A DNA stretch of 64,000 bases from Arthrobacter sp. 31Y (GCF_000526335.1 NZ_JAFW01000001.1:3720001-3784000); one strand, 5' to 3'. Positions 1-8,727 are shown, counted from the stretch's first letter. Made by a program: numbers and translations. Notes: a model not told the origin generated them from the letters alone.

Positions 1-384
1 CTCGCCCAACAGGTTTTTGGCACAACAGCACGCCCGGCCGGAATGCCGATGGATGCGTGGCAGGAGGACGGACAATTCGTTGTTGCCTTCGATCTGCCGG
101 GGGTGGATCCGCAGACCGTTGACTTGGACGTCGAACGCAACGTCCTCACGGTCAAGGCCGAACGCAAGTCGCCCGCGGGGGAGAACACCGAGATGATCGC
201 CGCCGAACGCCCACAGGGCGTGTTCAGCCGCCAGCTCATCCTCGGTGACACCCTCGATACCGACGGCGTCCAGGCCAGCTACGACGCCGGGGTGCTCACA
301 CTCCGCATCCCCGTCGCCGAGAAAGCCAAGCCGCGGCGCATCGAGATTCAGTCCAATGGGCAGAGGCAGGAAATCAACGCCTAG
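1..384 (+). CDS. Hsp20/alpha-crystallin small heat-shock protein (5' end outside window)
   Basis: Cytoplasmic ATP-independent holdase that binds unfolding proteins. The frame is open from base 1, reading [20 protein letters not shown], so the first methionines seen (bases 43 and 49) are internal and the true start is outside the window. The alpha-crystallin domain is visible: an [10 protein letters not shown] strand, then [14 protein letters not shown], a Phe-Ser-Arg-Gln segment (VFSRQLIL) and the C-terminal [20 protein letters not shown] block. LRIPV carries the short I/V-x-I/V-like motif used for oligomer contacts. It precedes a J-domain gene, fitting a chaperone context. Family assignment is secure; only the N-terminus is missing. 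Confidence 0.93.
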   Translation, partial: LAQQVFGTTARPAGMPMDAWQEDGQFVVAFDLPGVDPQTVDLDVERNVLTVKAERKSPAGENTEMIAAERPQGVFSRQLILGDTLDTDGVQASYDAGVLTLRIPVAEKAKPRRIEIQSNGQRQEINA

Positions 385-550
385 TCCCGTCCGCCCTGCC
401 GGAAGGCTCACCCGGGGTGGCCAATCGGCAGGGCGCCAGCCGGGAACAACGGAGGCGGTCGCATCGGAATAGTAGGGCGCAGGCTTCGCGCCACGTCACA
501 GCGTTTCTTAGCGCACATGAAAGCGACCCCCGCCCGTCGTCTCCCGATTG

Positions 551-578
551 ATGGCCCCCGGCTCAGGCCGGGGGCCAT
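551..578 (+). terminator. Strong GC hairpin between hsp20 and the J-domain gene
   Basis: Arms 551-562 (ATGGCCCCCGGC) and 567-578 are perfectly complementary with a 4-nt loop. No U-run follows. It sits 166 nt after the hsp20 stop and 32 nt before the next GTG start, so it may end hsp20 transcription or shape the leader of the J-domain gene. I see no gene in the rest of 385-610. Confidence 0.5.
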
Positions 579-610
579 CCCCAAATCCGCAGCAGGAACC
601 GGAACCAGCA

Positions 611-1021
611 GTGAACACCCAACCCGACCACTACGCCACCCTCCACGTGTCGCCGGACGCGACCGCCCGCGAGATCAACCGCGCCTACCGCACCCTTCTT
701 CGGACCCACCACCCGGACACGCGCCAAAGGGTCGACGACGGCGACACCACCTCCGCGGCCGACCTCCAGGAATTGCACGGCATCATGCAGGCGTACGTCG
801 TTTTGTCGGACCCGGGGAAGCGGGCGGCTTACGATCGTGCGCAGCGGACGCTTGGCGGTACTGGCGGAACGTCTGGCGTCACGGGCGGGACTCCGGTGAA
901 AGTGCGCTTCCATAGGACCGAGTCCACCCCTACCCAAAGCGAGCAGTCACCGCTTTCGTTCGGACCAACCCGTTGGGAACCTTCACCCCGCAATCAGAGA
1001 TCACCGAGGAGTAATCAATGA
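611..1021 (+). CDS. J-domain (DnaJ-like) co-chaperone, short
   Basis: About 136 residues. A J-domain fills residues 1-75: HYATLHVSPDATAREINRAY, then TLLRTHHPDT with the His-Pro-Asp loop that stimulates Hsp70 ATPase, then a helix ending in a DPGKRAAYDR-type segment. There is no G/F-rich region, zinc domain or C-terminal substrate domain, so this is a class III J-protein. The tail is Ser/Thr/Gly rich. The GTG at 611 was chosen because it directly precedes the domain and follows a CAGGAACC-like ribosome site; an upstream ATG at 548 in the same frame would add unconserved residues and lies before the hairpin at 551-578. It overlaps the next gene by ATGA, suggesting translational coupling. Confidence 0.82.
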   Translation: MNTQPDHYATLHVSPDATAREINRAYRTLLRTHHPDTRQRVDDGDTTSAADLQELHGIMQAYVVLSDPGKRAAYDRAQRTLGGTGGTSGVTGGTPVKVRFHRTESTPTQSEQSPLSFGPTRWEPSPRNQRSPRSNQ

Positions 1022-1395
1022 GCGCTTGGCGTCCCTACGACGGCCACATCATTCCCGCGTTCTACGAACGGTTCGAGAAACGCTGGGGGAGAGGGACGGC
1101 TCCGTTCCTGGACCCCGAAATCCACGAACAACCCATGCCCCGAGCCCAATGGATCAACCCGGACACGGGTGCTGCCGTGGCCGTGGTCCCCATCTGGACA
1201 GACGACCCCGAGCACCGCTCCTTCGGCGTCTTCTACCTGCCGCCGGCCGGGGATATCTGGATGCTTCGCCCGGGGCCGACGATGTTCCTGGAACCCAGCG
1301 GGGAAGCCAGCCGCGAGCAGGTGACCCTCCGCAACGACGCCTTCAAGAAGGCCGTCAACCATGCCAAGGAGTTCATTTACGGCCCGCAGCTTTGA
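1018..1395 (+). CDS. Conserved hypothetical protein, coupled to the J-domain gene
   Basis: 125 residues, soluble, no signal peptide or membrane segment. I do not recognise the family. It is rich in Pro and aromatic residues, with WRPYDGH near the N-terminus, a central PIWTDDPEHRSFGVFYLP stretch and a basic C-terminal helix. Its ATG overlaps the preceding stop by 4 nt, so the two are almost certainly cotranslated and the protein may work with the J-protein. No catalytic motif is evident. Confidence 0.7.
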   Translation: MSAWRPYDGHIIPAFYERFEKRWGRGTAPFLDPEIHEQPMPRAQWINPDTGAAVAVVPIWTDDPEHRSFGVFYLPPAGDIWMLRPGPTMFLEPSGEASREQVTLRNDAFKKAVNHAKEFIYGPQL

Positions 1396-1472
1396 CGGGA
1401 GGCGACGTCGGCATGTCCCTAGGCACCCGCCGTCGTGCGTTCCTCATCGAGGGGTGTGGTGGAAAAAAGAAG

Positions 1473-1516
1473 GCTGGTGCAGCCTGTGGAACGAATCCCA
1501 AGGCGGCTGCACCAGC
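1473..1516. other. 12-bp inverted repeat in the 1396-1767 gap
   Basis: GCTGGTGCAGCC at 1473-1484 is repeated as its exact reverse complement at 1505-1516, separated by 20 nt. It lies about 80 nt after the stop of the upstream gene and could be a factor-independent terminator or an operator. The remaining 372-nt gap up to the gene at 1768 contains open frames on both strands, but none has recognisable protein features or a good start. Confidence 0.35.
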
Positions 1517-1767
1517 TGCTAGTACGACTTTCTGCTATGAGTTGTGACACCTATTCATTGGCCGCTCCTAGTTCCCGGCTTCGATTGTTTCCGGGCCTTT
1601 CAAAGTCTGTGCGGGGCGGGGAGGAGCTGAGGGTGGTCGTTGAGGGCTCCGTCCCAGGGAGAACACCTCCCATTTTACGGCGGCCCTTGGGAAAAAGCGC
1701 TGGAATTCGCGGTATTTCAGGGGAGCCTGCCGGGGGAGCGCGGCGTACCGTGGCACGATAGATCACG

Positions 1768-3099
1768 ATGAAACTGCGCGCTGATCAGACCGGAAACCGT
1801 GGCCTCCCGATGCCCCTTTGGCTACAGGGTGGTTTGGAAGCGGCTCAGGCAGCGTTTATTTCCGCCATTGTGGTGATCCTTCCGTTGGTGGGGGTGTGGG
1901 CCACGGACGGGTTCCAAGACCGGAACGTGGACTCCTTGGCACGATTGGCGGGCCAGGCCTGGCTGCTGATCCATGGTGTTCCGCTGGAGCTGGCGCACGT
2001 GAACATCGGTACCGCGGCCCAACCGGGTTCGGGGCTACTGTCCCTCATTCCCCTTGGCCTGACACTCATTCCGTTCCTGCTCGCATGGAGGGCAGGACGT
2101 CGACTGGCCCGGGCGTCATACACCGATCAGCTGTGGCAGGCGTTCCTTGGCGCGTTCGTGGTGTACGCGGCCTTCGGGACCGCCACCGGATTCGTGTGCC
2201 GAACACCGGAAGTCATCATCAATCTTTGGTTCGCCATGACCATTCCGCTGATCTCCTTTGGCCTTGGCATGATCGTGGGCGCCCGACGAGAGGCAGGCTC
2301 GTGGAGCCGGCTGATCGGCGTCGACGCGGTCGCTTGGCTCGCGAAGACCAGCCAGCATTCCCGCTGGGCCGGCTCCTACGTGGGCTCGGCGTTGAAGGCA
2401 GGATTTGTAGCCGCCATGGCCGCTGTTTGCCTGGCCGCACTGCTCCTGGCCGTGACTATAGTGTGGCATTGGACGGACATTATCGCCGTCTATGAGGGAC
2501 TGAAAGCTGGTGCCTTGGGCGGTGCCGTGCTCACTATCGCGCAGCTCGGCTTCCTGCCCAACCTCGTCATTTTTGCGTTGTCCTGGTCCACTGGCGCGGG
2601 CTTCTCGCTCGGCGTCGGCTCAACAGCGGGTCCGCTGGGCACCGCCGTCGGGCCTCTTCCGGCCGTCCCGGTTCTTGGTGCCCTTCCCGCCGGGCAGTTC
2701 GACGCCGGGGCCATGGCCCTCGCGCTGCCGGTGGTCGCCGGGATCCTGGCGGGTTGGTGGTTCCTGCGCGAAGGCGAGAACCACTTTGACGAGTGGCTGT
2801 CCATCAAGATCAAAGCCCGATGGTTCACTGCCACCGTTTCCACCTTGTTCCTGGGCGCATTTATTGGCGCCGTCGCGGGGCTCCTGGGTGGGGCGTTGGC
2901 GTGGATTGCGCGCGGTTCAGCAGGCGTTGGACGGCTCACGGAAATCGGCCCACACCCGTTGTGGATGGCAGTTTGGCTGGCCGCCGAAGTGGGCATCGGC
3001 GTCGTGATTGGCTATGCCGTGGGGCCGTGGCTGGAACGCCGCCAAAAGCTCCGCGAGGCGAACCTCGACGAAGCAGCGTACGACGACGAACACGCCTGA
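1768..3099 (+). CDS. DUF6350 / PerM-like integral membrane protein
   Basis: 443 residues with roughly eight to ten hydrophobic segments, starting near residue 26 (AAFISAIVVILPLVGVWA). It has the periodic Gly/Ala-rich helices of the DUF6350 family and a charged cytoplasmic C-terminus. In Mycobacterium tuberculosis the family member PerM (Rv0955) lies directly upstream of purN and purH and helps stabilise the cell-division machinery; the same order PerM-like then purN occurs here, with one small reverse gene between. The function here is inferred from family and synteny. A small hairpin (3096-3113) overlaps the stop codon. Confidence 0.8.
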   Translation: MKLRADQTGNRGLPMPLWLQGGLEAAQAAFISAIVVILPLVGVWATDGFQDRNVDSLARLAGQAWLLIHGVPLELAHVNIGTAAQPGSGLLSLIPLGLTLIPFLLAWRAGRRLARASYTDQLWQAFLGAFVVYAAFGTATGFVCRTPEVIINLWFAMTIPLISFGLGMIVGARREAGSWSRLIGVDAVAWLAKTSQHSRWAGSYVGSALKAGFVAAMAAVCLAALLLAVTIVWHWTDIIAVYEGLKAGALGGAVLTIAQLGFLPNLVIFALSWSTGAGFSLGVGSTAGPLGTAVGPLPAVPVLGALPAGQFDAGAMALALPVVAGILAGWWFLREGENHFDEWLSIKIKARWFTATVSTLFLGAFIGAVAGLLGGALAWIARGSAGVGRLTEIGPHPLWMAVWLAAEVGIGVVIGYAVGPWLERRQKLREANLDEAAYDDEHA

Positions 3100-3151
3100 G
3101 CGGGTTCGCTCAGTAGCGCTGGGGTTCCCCGGAAAAGCTACCGCGGGCGGT

Positions 3152-3574
3152 TTACCGCAACGGCCCCGGCATGGAGTTCTCGAGCTGCGTCAGGCACTGT
3201 GTCTTGGCGGATTCCGTGAGCGCCCCGCGTGAGCAGTCCTGGTATGTGCTGACCTGGTTGAAGAAAAGCGCGGATGTCAGGATCAAGAGGCACATGACGG
3301 CCGTGACGACCAAGCCGGAAATTGTCCCGAACAGCATCAGTTTCGGGTGCTTGTGCTTCAGCGTCCTTACCAACACGACGATACCCAACACCAACGCGGC
3401 GAGCGTCAGGATGGCGCTCAACCACACGTAATCCACGTTCAGTGAGAACACGAAGAACGCACCCAAAGCCGCCAAGAGGAATGCACGGAAGAGGTTCTGG
3501 CTCACGCCGAGGGCAGACTTTTCGGCCTCGGAGCGGGGTTGTTGGTTCGGTTTGGAACCGACGTCGGGATTCAT
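3152..3574 (-). CDS. Small membrane protein, DUF4190-like topology
   Basis: About 140 residues: a polar N-terminus rich in Asn, Pro and Gln, then three hydrophobic segments (LFRAFLLAALGAFFVFSL, WLSAILTLAALVLGIVVLV and LMLFGTISGLVVTAVMCLLI), then a soluble tail with two cysteines (YQDCSRGALTESAKTQC) that could form a disulfide outside the membrane. The inner ATG at 3574 was preferred over 3601, because the longer form runs into the purN promoter area. It faces purN divergently and converges on the PerM-like gene. Function unknown. Confidence 0.65.
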   Translation of the reverse strand: MNPDVGSKPNQQPRSEAEKSALGVSQNLFRAFLLAALGAFFVFSLNVDYVWLSAILTLAALVLGIVVLVRTLKHKHPKLMLFGTISGLVVTAVMCLLILTSALFFNQVSTYQDCSRGALTESAKTQCLTQLENSMPGPLR

Positions 3575-3612
3575 GTTTTCCAGCCTACGCGAGCCGCCCA
3601 TAAGCTAGTGCA

Positions 3613-4188
3613 ATGCGCATTGTTGTCCTCGTCTCCGGTACCGGTTCAAATCTTCAGGCAGTCATCGACGCCGTGAAGTCGGGTGAACTGGATGCCGAGA
3701 TCGCTGCTGTGGGCGCTGACCGCCCCGACACGTATGGCGTGGAGCGCTCTGACGAGGCCGGCATTGAGACCTTCGTGGTGAACTTCAACTCGTTCGAAAC
3801 CCGCGCTGAGTGGGATACCGCCTTGCGGGACAAAGTCCTGTCTTACCAGCCGGATGTGGTGGTGTCATCCGGTTTCATGAGGATCGTCAGCTCCGACTTC
3901 ATTGATGCCTTCGGCGGCAAGTACGTCAACACACACCCCGCGCTGCTCCCATCCTTCCCCGGCGCCCACGGAGTGCGCGACGCCATCGCGTACGGCGTGA
4001 AGGTCACGGGCTGCACAGTCCATTGGGCCGACGCCGGCGTGGACACGGGCCCCATCATCGCCCAGGAAGCCGTGAGTATTCTTCCCGAGGACTCCGAAGA
4101 ATCCTTGCATGAGCGCATCAAGGTAGTGGAGCGCCGCCTGCTGGTCCAGACCCTGGCAGACCTCGCCGCCGCCCCCTCACCCAAGTAG
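3613..4188 (+). CDS. purN: Phosphoribosylglycinamide formyltransferase (GART)
   Basis: Transfers the formyl group of 10-formyl-THF to GAR, third step of purine synthesis. 191 residues, normal length. The N-terminal VSGTGSNLQA loop binds the substrate phosphate. The catalytic set is visible: VNTHPALLPSFPGAHG (Asn and His) and GCTVHWADAGVDTGPII (catalytic Asp). The upstream sequence has a TAAGCT -10-like box 7 nt before ATG and no ribosome site, so the message may be leaderless. A 66-bp palindrome follows 6 nt after the stop. purH, its usual downstream partner, lies 4.5 kb away here. Confidence 0.97.
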   Translation: MRIVVLVSGTGSNLQAVIDAVKSGELDAEIAAVGADRPDTYGVERSDEAGIETFVVNFNSFETRAEWDTALRDKVLSYQPDVVVSSGFMRIVSSDFIDAFGGKYVNTHPALLPSFPGAHGVRDAIAYGVKVTGCTVHWADAGVDTGPIIAQEAVSILPEDSEESLHERIKVVERRLLVQTLADLAAAPSPK

Positions 4189-4194
4189 CCCGTA

Positions 4195-4260
4195 CCCAAC
4201 TGAGCAACAGCAAACGTCCCAATGAGGCCTGAGTAGAACGTTTGCTGTTACTCAGTTGGG
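4195..4260. repeat. 66-bp palindromic repeat, family I, copy 1
   Basis: Begins CCCAACTGAGCAACAGC and ends with the near reverse complement GCTGTTACTCAGTTGGG, with a variable centre. It starts 6 nt after the purN stop. The same element recurs at 5251, 16153, 44614 and 60766. Its position suggests a terminator or a REP/MITE-like element. Confidence 0.9.
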
Positions 4261-4323
4261 CGCCAGGGGCGTATGGCTGTGGATAACGCTGCACGCTCCC
4301 GTTACATTTGCCAGCATAGGCTG

Positions 4324-5259
4324 ATGAAGATCCCGCAGCCGCTGCCGGCAGACCTCACATCGAGACCCTTTACCAGGCAGGAAGCGCTCGACGCCGGAGT
4401 GACAGTTGGGCGCCTGCGTTACCGGGATCTGGACTCACCAAGCCGCCAGATATTCGTACCCGGCTCCCCTGACGAGCTGCCATTGACTGATCGGGCCAGA
4501 CCCCTGACGTTGGTCACACCGTTCTCCGCGGCTTCCCATGCAACCGCCTTCCTTCTTTGGGGGTTTCCCGGGTTCCTCCCACGCAGCAATGAGCCTGGGA
4601 TTCACATTTCGCGGCCCTACACGGTAGGCATCCCGCGCCGGCGGGGCGTCATCGGGCATCGGGGTCAGTTCTTTGAGGACGAAATCACCACGCTCAATGG
4701 CCTGATTATCACCAGCCGGGCTCGAACATGGCTGGACTGTGCCCGGAAGATGGACATCGACGAGATCACCGTCGTGGCTGATCATTTGCTGCGCATACCC
4801 AGGCCGGAATACGAGGGACGCAGCTCTCCGTACTGCACGATGGATGAGCTCGAAGAAATGCTGGACCGACACTGGGGGACACCGGGTATTCGCAAGGCCC
4901 GTCTCGCGTTGGAGCAAGCTTGCGTGGGTGCTGATTCCGCCCCCGAAACCAGGCTCAGGCTGGCGCTCAAGTGGGCTGGCCTGCCCACAGCGGAAGTCAA
5001 CGTACGCACGGAACTGAGTCCCGGCGTCGTGCGTCAACCGGACCTGGCCTATCGCGAGCAGCGCGTTGCCGTTGAATATGAAGGTGAGGCGCATTCGGAT
5101 CCGGAGCAGATCGTGAAGGACATCGCCCGCGAGGAGGATTTCAGTCGTGCCGGATGGATTCTTGTGAGGATCTCCAAGCGCCACATGTCCACCGGCGCGA
5201 CGACCGCGGTGGCCAAAGTCCGCAGGGCGCTCGAACAACGTGGCTGGTCACCCAACTGA
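4324..5259 (+). CDS. AbiEi/DUF559-type protein with Vsr-like endonuclease fold
   Basis: About 311 residues. The N-terminal part (PFTRQEALDAGVTVGRLRYRDL) resembles the winged-helix region of AbiEi-type antitoxin-like proteins. The C-terminal part resembles DUF559/Vsr endonucleases: APETRLR with Glu near 208, PDLAYRE with Asp near 240, and VAVEYEGEAH with acidic residues near 251-253, followed by DIAREEDF and GWILVRI. Such proteins are common single genes in Actinobacteria; substrate and role are not established. The inner ATG at 4324 was chosen over 4273, which lies almost inside the upstream repeat. The stop codon and the last two codons (Pro-Asn) are supplied by the next copy of the 66-bp palindrome, so the gene is bracketed by two copies. 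Confidence 0.75.
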   Translation: MKIPQPLPADLTSRPFTRQEALDAGVTVGRLRYRDLDSPSRQIFVPGSPDELPLTDRARPLTLVTPFSAASHATAFLLWGFPGFLPRSNEPGIHISRPYTVGIPRRRGVIGHRGQFFEDEITTLNGLIITSRARTWLDCARKMDIDEITVVADHLLRIPRPEYEGRSSPYCTMDELEEMLDRHWGTPGIRKARLALEQACVGADSAPETRLRLALKWAGLPTAEVNVRTELSPGVVRQPDLAYREQRVAVEYEGEAHSDPEQIVKDIAREEDFSRAGWILVRISKRHMSTGATTAVAKVRRALEQRGWSPN

Positions 5260-5316
5260 GTAACAGCAAACGTCCCACTGAGTGCTCAATGGGACGTTTG
5301 CTGTTACTCAGTTGGG
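5251..5316. repeat. 66-bp palindromic repeat, family I, copy 2
   Basis: Near-perfect palindrome; the inner arm GTCCCACTG pairs with the CAATGGGAC side. It overlaps the end of the upstream gene and provides its last codons (CCC AAC TGA). It lies between convergent genes, suiting a bidirectional terminator. Confidence 0.92.
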
Positions 5317-5332
5317 TGAGGGGGAGGGGCGG

Positions 5333-6685
5333 TTAGGAGAGGTCGCGCTGCTTCGTTTCCGGGGCGAAGAATGCCATCCACAGCACGGACAGCAGAACCA
5401 GCCCTCCTGCCATCGCGAACGACTGCGCCAACCCGAACTCAGGCCAGAAGAACGAGGCGAACACCAAGGGGCCAAAGCCCGCGCCGAGGCGGGAGAACGT
5501 CGAAGCCCAGCCGAAGCCGGAGCCGCGAAGCTCGGTCGGGTACAGCTCGGAGACGTAGGCGTAAAGCACCGGGATGGCCACCTGGACCACGAAACCGAAC
5601 ACCAGCAGCCAGAACACAGCAGCCGAAGGCACGTCCACCACGAACGCCACGATCACCAAGGTCAGCGCGGACAACGGGCCGGTGATGGCAAGGATCCACT
5701 TGCGGCCCACACGTTCCACCAGCAGCGCTGCGACCACCACTCCCAGAAGTCCGACGGCGGCCATGCTCGCCGTCGTGACGAACGCCTTGTACTCCTCGAA
5801 TCCGGCGCCGATGAGAATGCGCGGCATCCACGTCAGCGACAAGTAATAGACCAGAAGCACAGAGAAGAACAAAGCCCAGGCCGCGGTGGTGATCTTCCAG
5901 TTGAACTGCCAGATCCCCCGCAACTGGGCCCAAGCGCTGCCGGGGGAGAGACGGGGCGCTGCCTGCGGTTCGGGCAAGCTGTACGCGCGCGGCGAAGCGC
6001 CGGTTGCCTCCACCAGACCATCAATCACAGCGGCGGCCTCAGCGCGGCGACCCGCCCGAATGAGGAACAGCGGGGACTCCGGGACCGATCGCCGTACCCA
6101 GAACACCAGTAACGCCGGCAGCACCATGATCAGCATGGTCAGCCGCCAGTCGCCAAAGGCTGCAACCAGCCCGGCGGAAATGAAACCGCACAGCGCTGCG
6201 CCCACAGGCCACCAACCATCCATGGCAGTGAGCACCTTGCCGCGTTGCTTGCGAGGCGTGAACTCACCCACCAGCGCGTAGTCCACGGGGATGCAGCCGC
6301 CCAAGCCGAAGCCAGCCATGAAACGGAAGATGCAGAACCACACGATGTCCGGGGCGAAGGCACCCAGAACCGTGAAGATGCTGAAAATCAGGAGGGTGGC
6401 CGTGAAGGCTTTCTTGCGGCCAATGGTGTCCGCAATGGTTCCCCATGCGAACGCACCCACAGCCATGCCGATCAGGTTGGCCGTCCCGATCCACGCAGCG
6501 TCAGCGGGCTGCAGGGACCAGTGCTTGGACAGCAGCGGAATCAGGATGCCATTGAGCGTGACATCCCAGGCGTCGAACATGAACCCGAGCCCGCCGATCA
6601 GGAAAATCCGTCCTTGGACCTTCCACCGCCATGGCAGTTCCTGCACAACTTGTTCGCCGCTGGGCACGGCTGTGTATGTATTCAT
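5333..6685 (-). CDS. MFS transporter (sugar/aromatic-acid porter type)
   Basis: 450 residues, about 12 membrane segments. The loop 2-3 motif is present (GTIADTIGRKKAF), as are a RFMAGFGLGGCIP helix-4 motif and VPESPLFL after helix 6, all typical of the sugar-porter and AAHS/SV2-like branch. The start at 6685 has a strong AGGAGG ribosome site 5 nt upstream. It is the last gene of an operon with murQ and a GlcNAc-kinase-like gene, so the most likely cargo is MurNAc or a related amino sugar; this is an inference from context, as MFS sequence alone does not fix substrate. Confidence 0.85.
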   Translation of the reverse strand: MNTYTAVPSGEQVVQELPWRWKVQGRIFLIGGLGFMFDAWDVTLNGILIPLLSKHWSLQPADAAWIGTANLIGMAVGAFAWGTIADTIGRKKAFTATLLIFSIFTVLGAFAPDIVWFCIFRFMAGFGLGGCIPVDYALVGEFTPRKQRGKVLTAMDGWWPVGAALCGFISAGLVAAFGDWRLTMLIMVLPALLVFWVRRSVPESPLFLIRAGRRAEAAAVIDGLVEATGASPRAYSLPEPQAAPRLSPGSAWAQLRGIWQFNWKITTAAWALFFSVLLVYYLSLTWMPRILIGAGFEEYKAFVTTASMAAVGLLGVVVAALLVERVGRKWILAITGPLSALTLVIVAFVVDVPSAAVFWLLVFGFVVQVAIPVLYAYVSELYPTELRGSGFGWASTFSRLGAGFGPLVFASFFWPEFGLAQSFAMAGGLVLLSVLWMAFFAPETKQRDLS

Positions 6686-6736
6686 TTGCCCTCCTGCATG
6701 CAACTTTATGCGCTGGGCACGGCACCGCCGTCCGGG

Positions 6737-7687
6737 TTACTTCTGGTTCTGGATGGCCCTGCGCAGGAAACCGCCGGCTTCCTCCAGGGCGCCCTTGGCT
6801 TGACCAGCCTCGATGCCTGTCAGGAGCACCAGGATGGCTGCCTTCACCGAACCGCCAACAGAGTCCAAAGCAGTTGCAGCTTCTTGGGCGGACACGCCGG
6901 TGGCATGCTGAACCGTCCGTTGCGAGCGGGCCAGCAGTTTCTCGTTCGTGGCTCGCAGGTCCACCATGAGGTTCCCGTAGGTCTTGCCGAGCTTCACCAT
7001 CACCAGGGTGCTGATCATGTTGAGGACGAGTTTCTGCGCCGTGCCCGAGTTGAGCCTGGTTGAACCCGCGATGAACTCAGGACCCACTACAACTTCGATC
7101 GCCGCGTCCGCCACGTGACTCACGGCCGAGCCCTCATTGCATGCCAGCGATGCCGTGAAAGCACCCCGCTTCCGGGCTTCCTCCAGCGCGCCGATCACGT
7201 ATGGCGTCCGGCCCGAGGCCGTAATACCGACGACGGCGTCCGCTTCAGTCACGTTGATGTCGTGCAAATCCCGCGCTCCGGCGGTTGCGTTGTCCTCGGC
7301 ATACTCCACCGGTTTCTGGATCGCCTGCACACCGCCCGCGATCAGTCCGACGACGAGTCCCGGCGGGGTGCCGAACGTCGGCGGGCACTCGCTCGCGTCG
7401 AGCACACCGAGTCGTCCGGCCGTTCCGGCTCCCACGTACAAGAGGCGGCCGCCGCGCTGGAGTCGCTCCGCAACGGCGTCGACCGTCTGAACAATTGCTG
7501 GACCCGCGGCCTCAACCGCTGCGTGTACTCCTGCACTGTGGGCAAGCATCGCTGAGACGAGTTCTTCGGTGCCCAAGATGTCCAGGTTTTCCAGGCCTTC
7601 GGCTGTGGCCTCGGTCTGCAATCCGGCGAGTTCCGTGCGCAGGCCCGCGAGATTGTCGGCGTTAGTCGGGCCAGTTTGTTCCGTCAC
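6737..7687 (-). CDS. murQ: N-acetylmuramic acid 6-phosphate etherase
   Basis: Cleaves the D-lactyl ether of MurNAc-6-phosphate to give GlcNAc-6-phosphate and D-lactate during peptidoglycan recycling. 316 residues, normal length. SIS-domain hallmarks are visible: GGRLLYVGAGTAGRLGVLDA, ECPPTFG, GITASGRTPYV and the NSGTAQKLVLNMIST block, with the catalytic Glu and sugar-phosphate Ser/Thr residues in these segments. The GTG at 7687 has AGGAAAGG upstream and overlaps the kinase gene by 26 nt, giving a coupled kinase-etherase pair. Earlier starts would add unrelated residues. Confidence 0.95.
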   Translation of the reverse strand: MTEQTGPTNADNLAGLRTELAGLQTEATAEGLENLDILGTEELVSAMLAHSAGVHAAVEAAGPAIVQTVDAVAERLQRGGRLLYVGAGTAGRLGVLDASECPPTFGTPPGLVVGLIAGGVQAIQKPVEYAEDNATAGARDLHDINVTEADAVVGITASGRTPYVIGALEEARKRGAFTASLACNEGSAVSHVADAAIEVVVGPEFIAGSTRLNSGTAQKLVLNMISTLVMVKLGKTYGNLMVDLRATNEKLLARSQRTVQHATGVSAQEAATALDSVGGSVKAAILVLLTGIEAGQAKGALEEAGGFLRRAIQNQK

Positions 7688-8606
7688 GGTGGATGTACCT
7701 TTCCTGGATGAGCCCGCGGCGCGTCGCAGCGAGGGCAGCACCGTCCAAACCATCGCCCAGCGGGGCCACCACCTCAATCCCAGCCGAAGCGAGGGACTTC
7801 CGCAAGAGCGCGGCGAAGAAGTCCGATCCCACCACTCCGCCCAGCATCGCCACGCGGGGTGTGCCGCCCTCGTCGCCGGTCGCTAGCGTCACGGTATAGG
7901 TCAGGATCCGGCACGCCTCGCCAACGATGTGATGCGCGACGGCGTCACCGGCCTCCGCTGCGTGCAGAACCAGCGGCGCGAATCGGGCCATGGCCCTGTA
8001 GGGGTTCTCTGATTCGGCAAGCCAACCCGGCAGCATCTCGGGTGACTCGACCAGAGCGCGGGCCGCAGCGGACAACGACGTGGCCGGGCCGCCGTCGTGC
8101 GCTTCAAGAACTGCCTGCAGACCCTGCTGACCGATCCATCGGCCGCTGCCGCGATCGCCAAGGTAGGGACCCCATCCGTCGGCCCGGTGCAGGATGCCGG
8201 CTTGGTCGAAGCGGAAGGCCACGGCGCCGGTGCCCACGATCAGTGTGGTGCCGGGGGCGCCCTGCAGTGCGCCAAGCTGGGCGGCGGTGGCATCGGAGAG
8301 GACGGCCGCGGGGACACTGAACCGTTGGGACAACATGGTGGCGAGCTCCTGCGACTTCTCGGCGGAGGCTTCAACGCCGGCGACCGCGGCGCCGATACCC
8401 GTCAACGTGCTGACGGGGAGACCGGGCGGCAACTGGCTGACCGTCTCGAGCAGGAGGTCGAACGCGAGGGTAGGTCCGTTGTCCACGTGTACCCCGGGGA
8501 AGCCGTGCTGGTCGGCGGCGCCCAGCAACTCATTACCGCTGCGCAACTCCACGCGGCAGCGGCTCTTCCCAACATCGGCAACGAGAACAACCTCGGTGGC
8601 TTCCAT
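7662..8606 (-). CDS. BadF/BadG-family ATPase, N-acetylglucosamine/MurNAc kinase-like
   Basis: 314 residues with an actin-like ATPase fold. The N-terminal phosphate-1 motif is [15 protein letters not shown], and a second phosphate loop reads [14 protein letters not shown], followed by [16 protein letters not shown], typical of eukaryote-like GlcNAc kinases. First gene of an operon with murQ and an MFS transporter, so it probably makes the 6-phosphate that MurQ needs. Whether it prefers MurNAc, GlcNAc or both cannot be told from sequence. It is divergent from purH. Confidence 0.82.
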   Translation of the reverse strand: MEATEVVLVADVGKSRCRVELRSGNELLGAADQHGFPGVHVDNGPTLAFDLLLETVSQLPPGLPVSTLTGIGAAVAGVEASAEKSQELATMLSQRFSVPAAVLSDATAAQLGALQGAPGTTLIVGTGAVAFRFDQAGILHRADGWGPYLGDRGSGRWIGQQGLQAVLEAHDGGPATSLSAAARALVESPEMLPGWLAESENPYRAMARFAPLVLHAAEAGDAVAHHIVGEACRILTYTVTLATGDEGGTPRVAMLGGVVGSDFFAALLRKSLASAGIEVVAPLGDGLDGAALAATRRGLIQERYIHRDGTNWPD

Positions 8607-8727
8607 GGCTCAACCCTATGTTGAACGACGCAAAACCGGGGTGGCAACGAAACACGATAAACTCTCCGTATCCCCACCACCCGCGAAACCACCCGCGATA
8701 TCTACGCGAACTAAGACGGAGACTTTT

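Noticed and set aside
1435..1761. Open frames in the gap before the PerM-like gene
   Set aside because: Overlapping frames on both strands have biased composition, no domain and no credible ribosome site.
8194..8727. In-frame 5' extension of purH
   Set aside because: The region is antisense to the kinase gene and encodes no PurH-like residues; GTG 8728 begins the conserved part.
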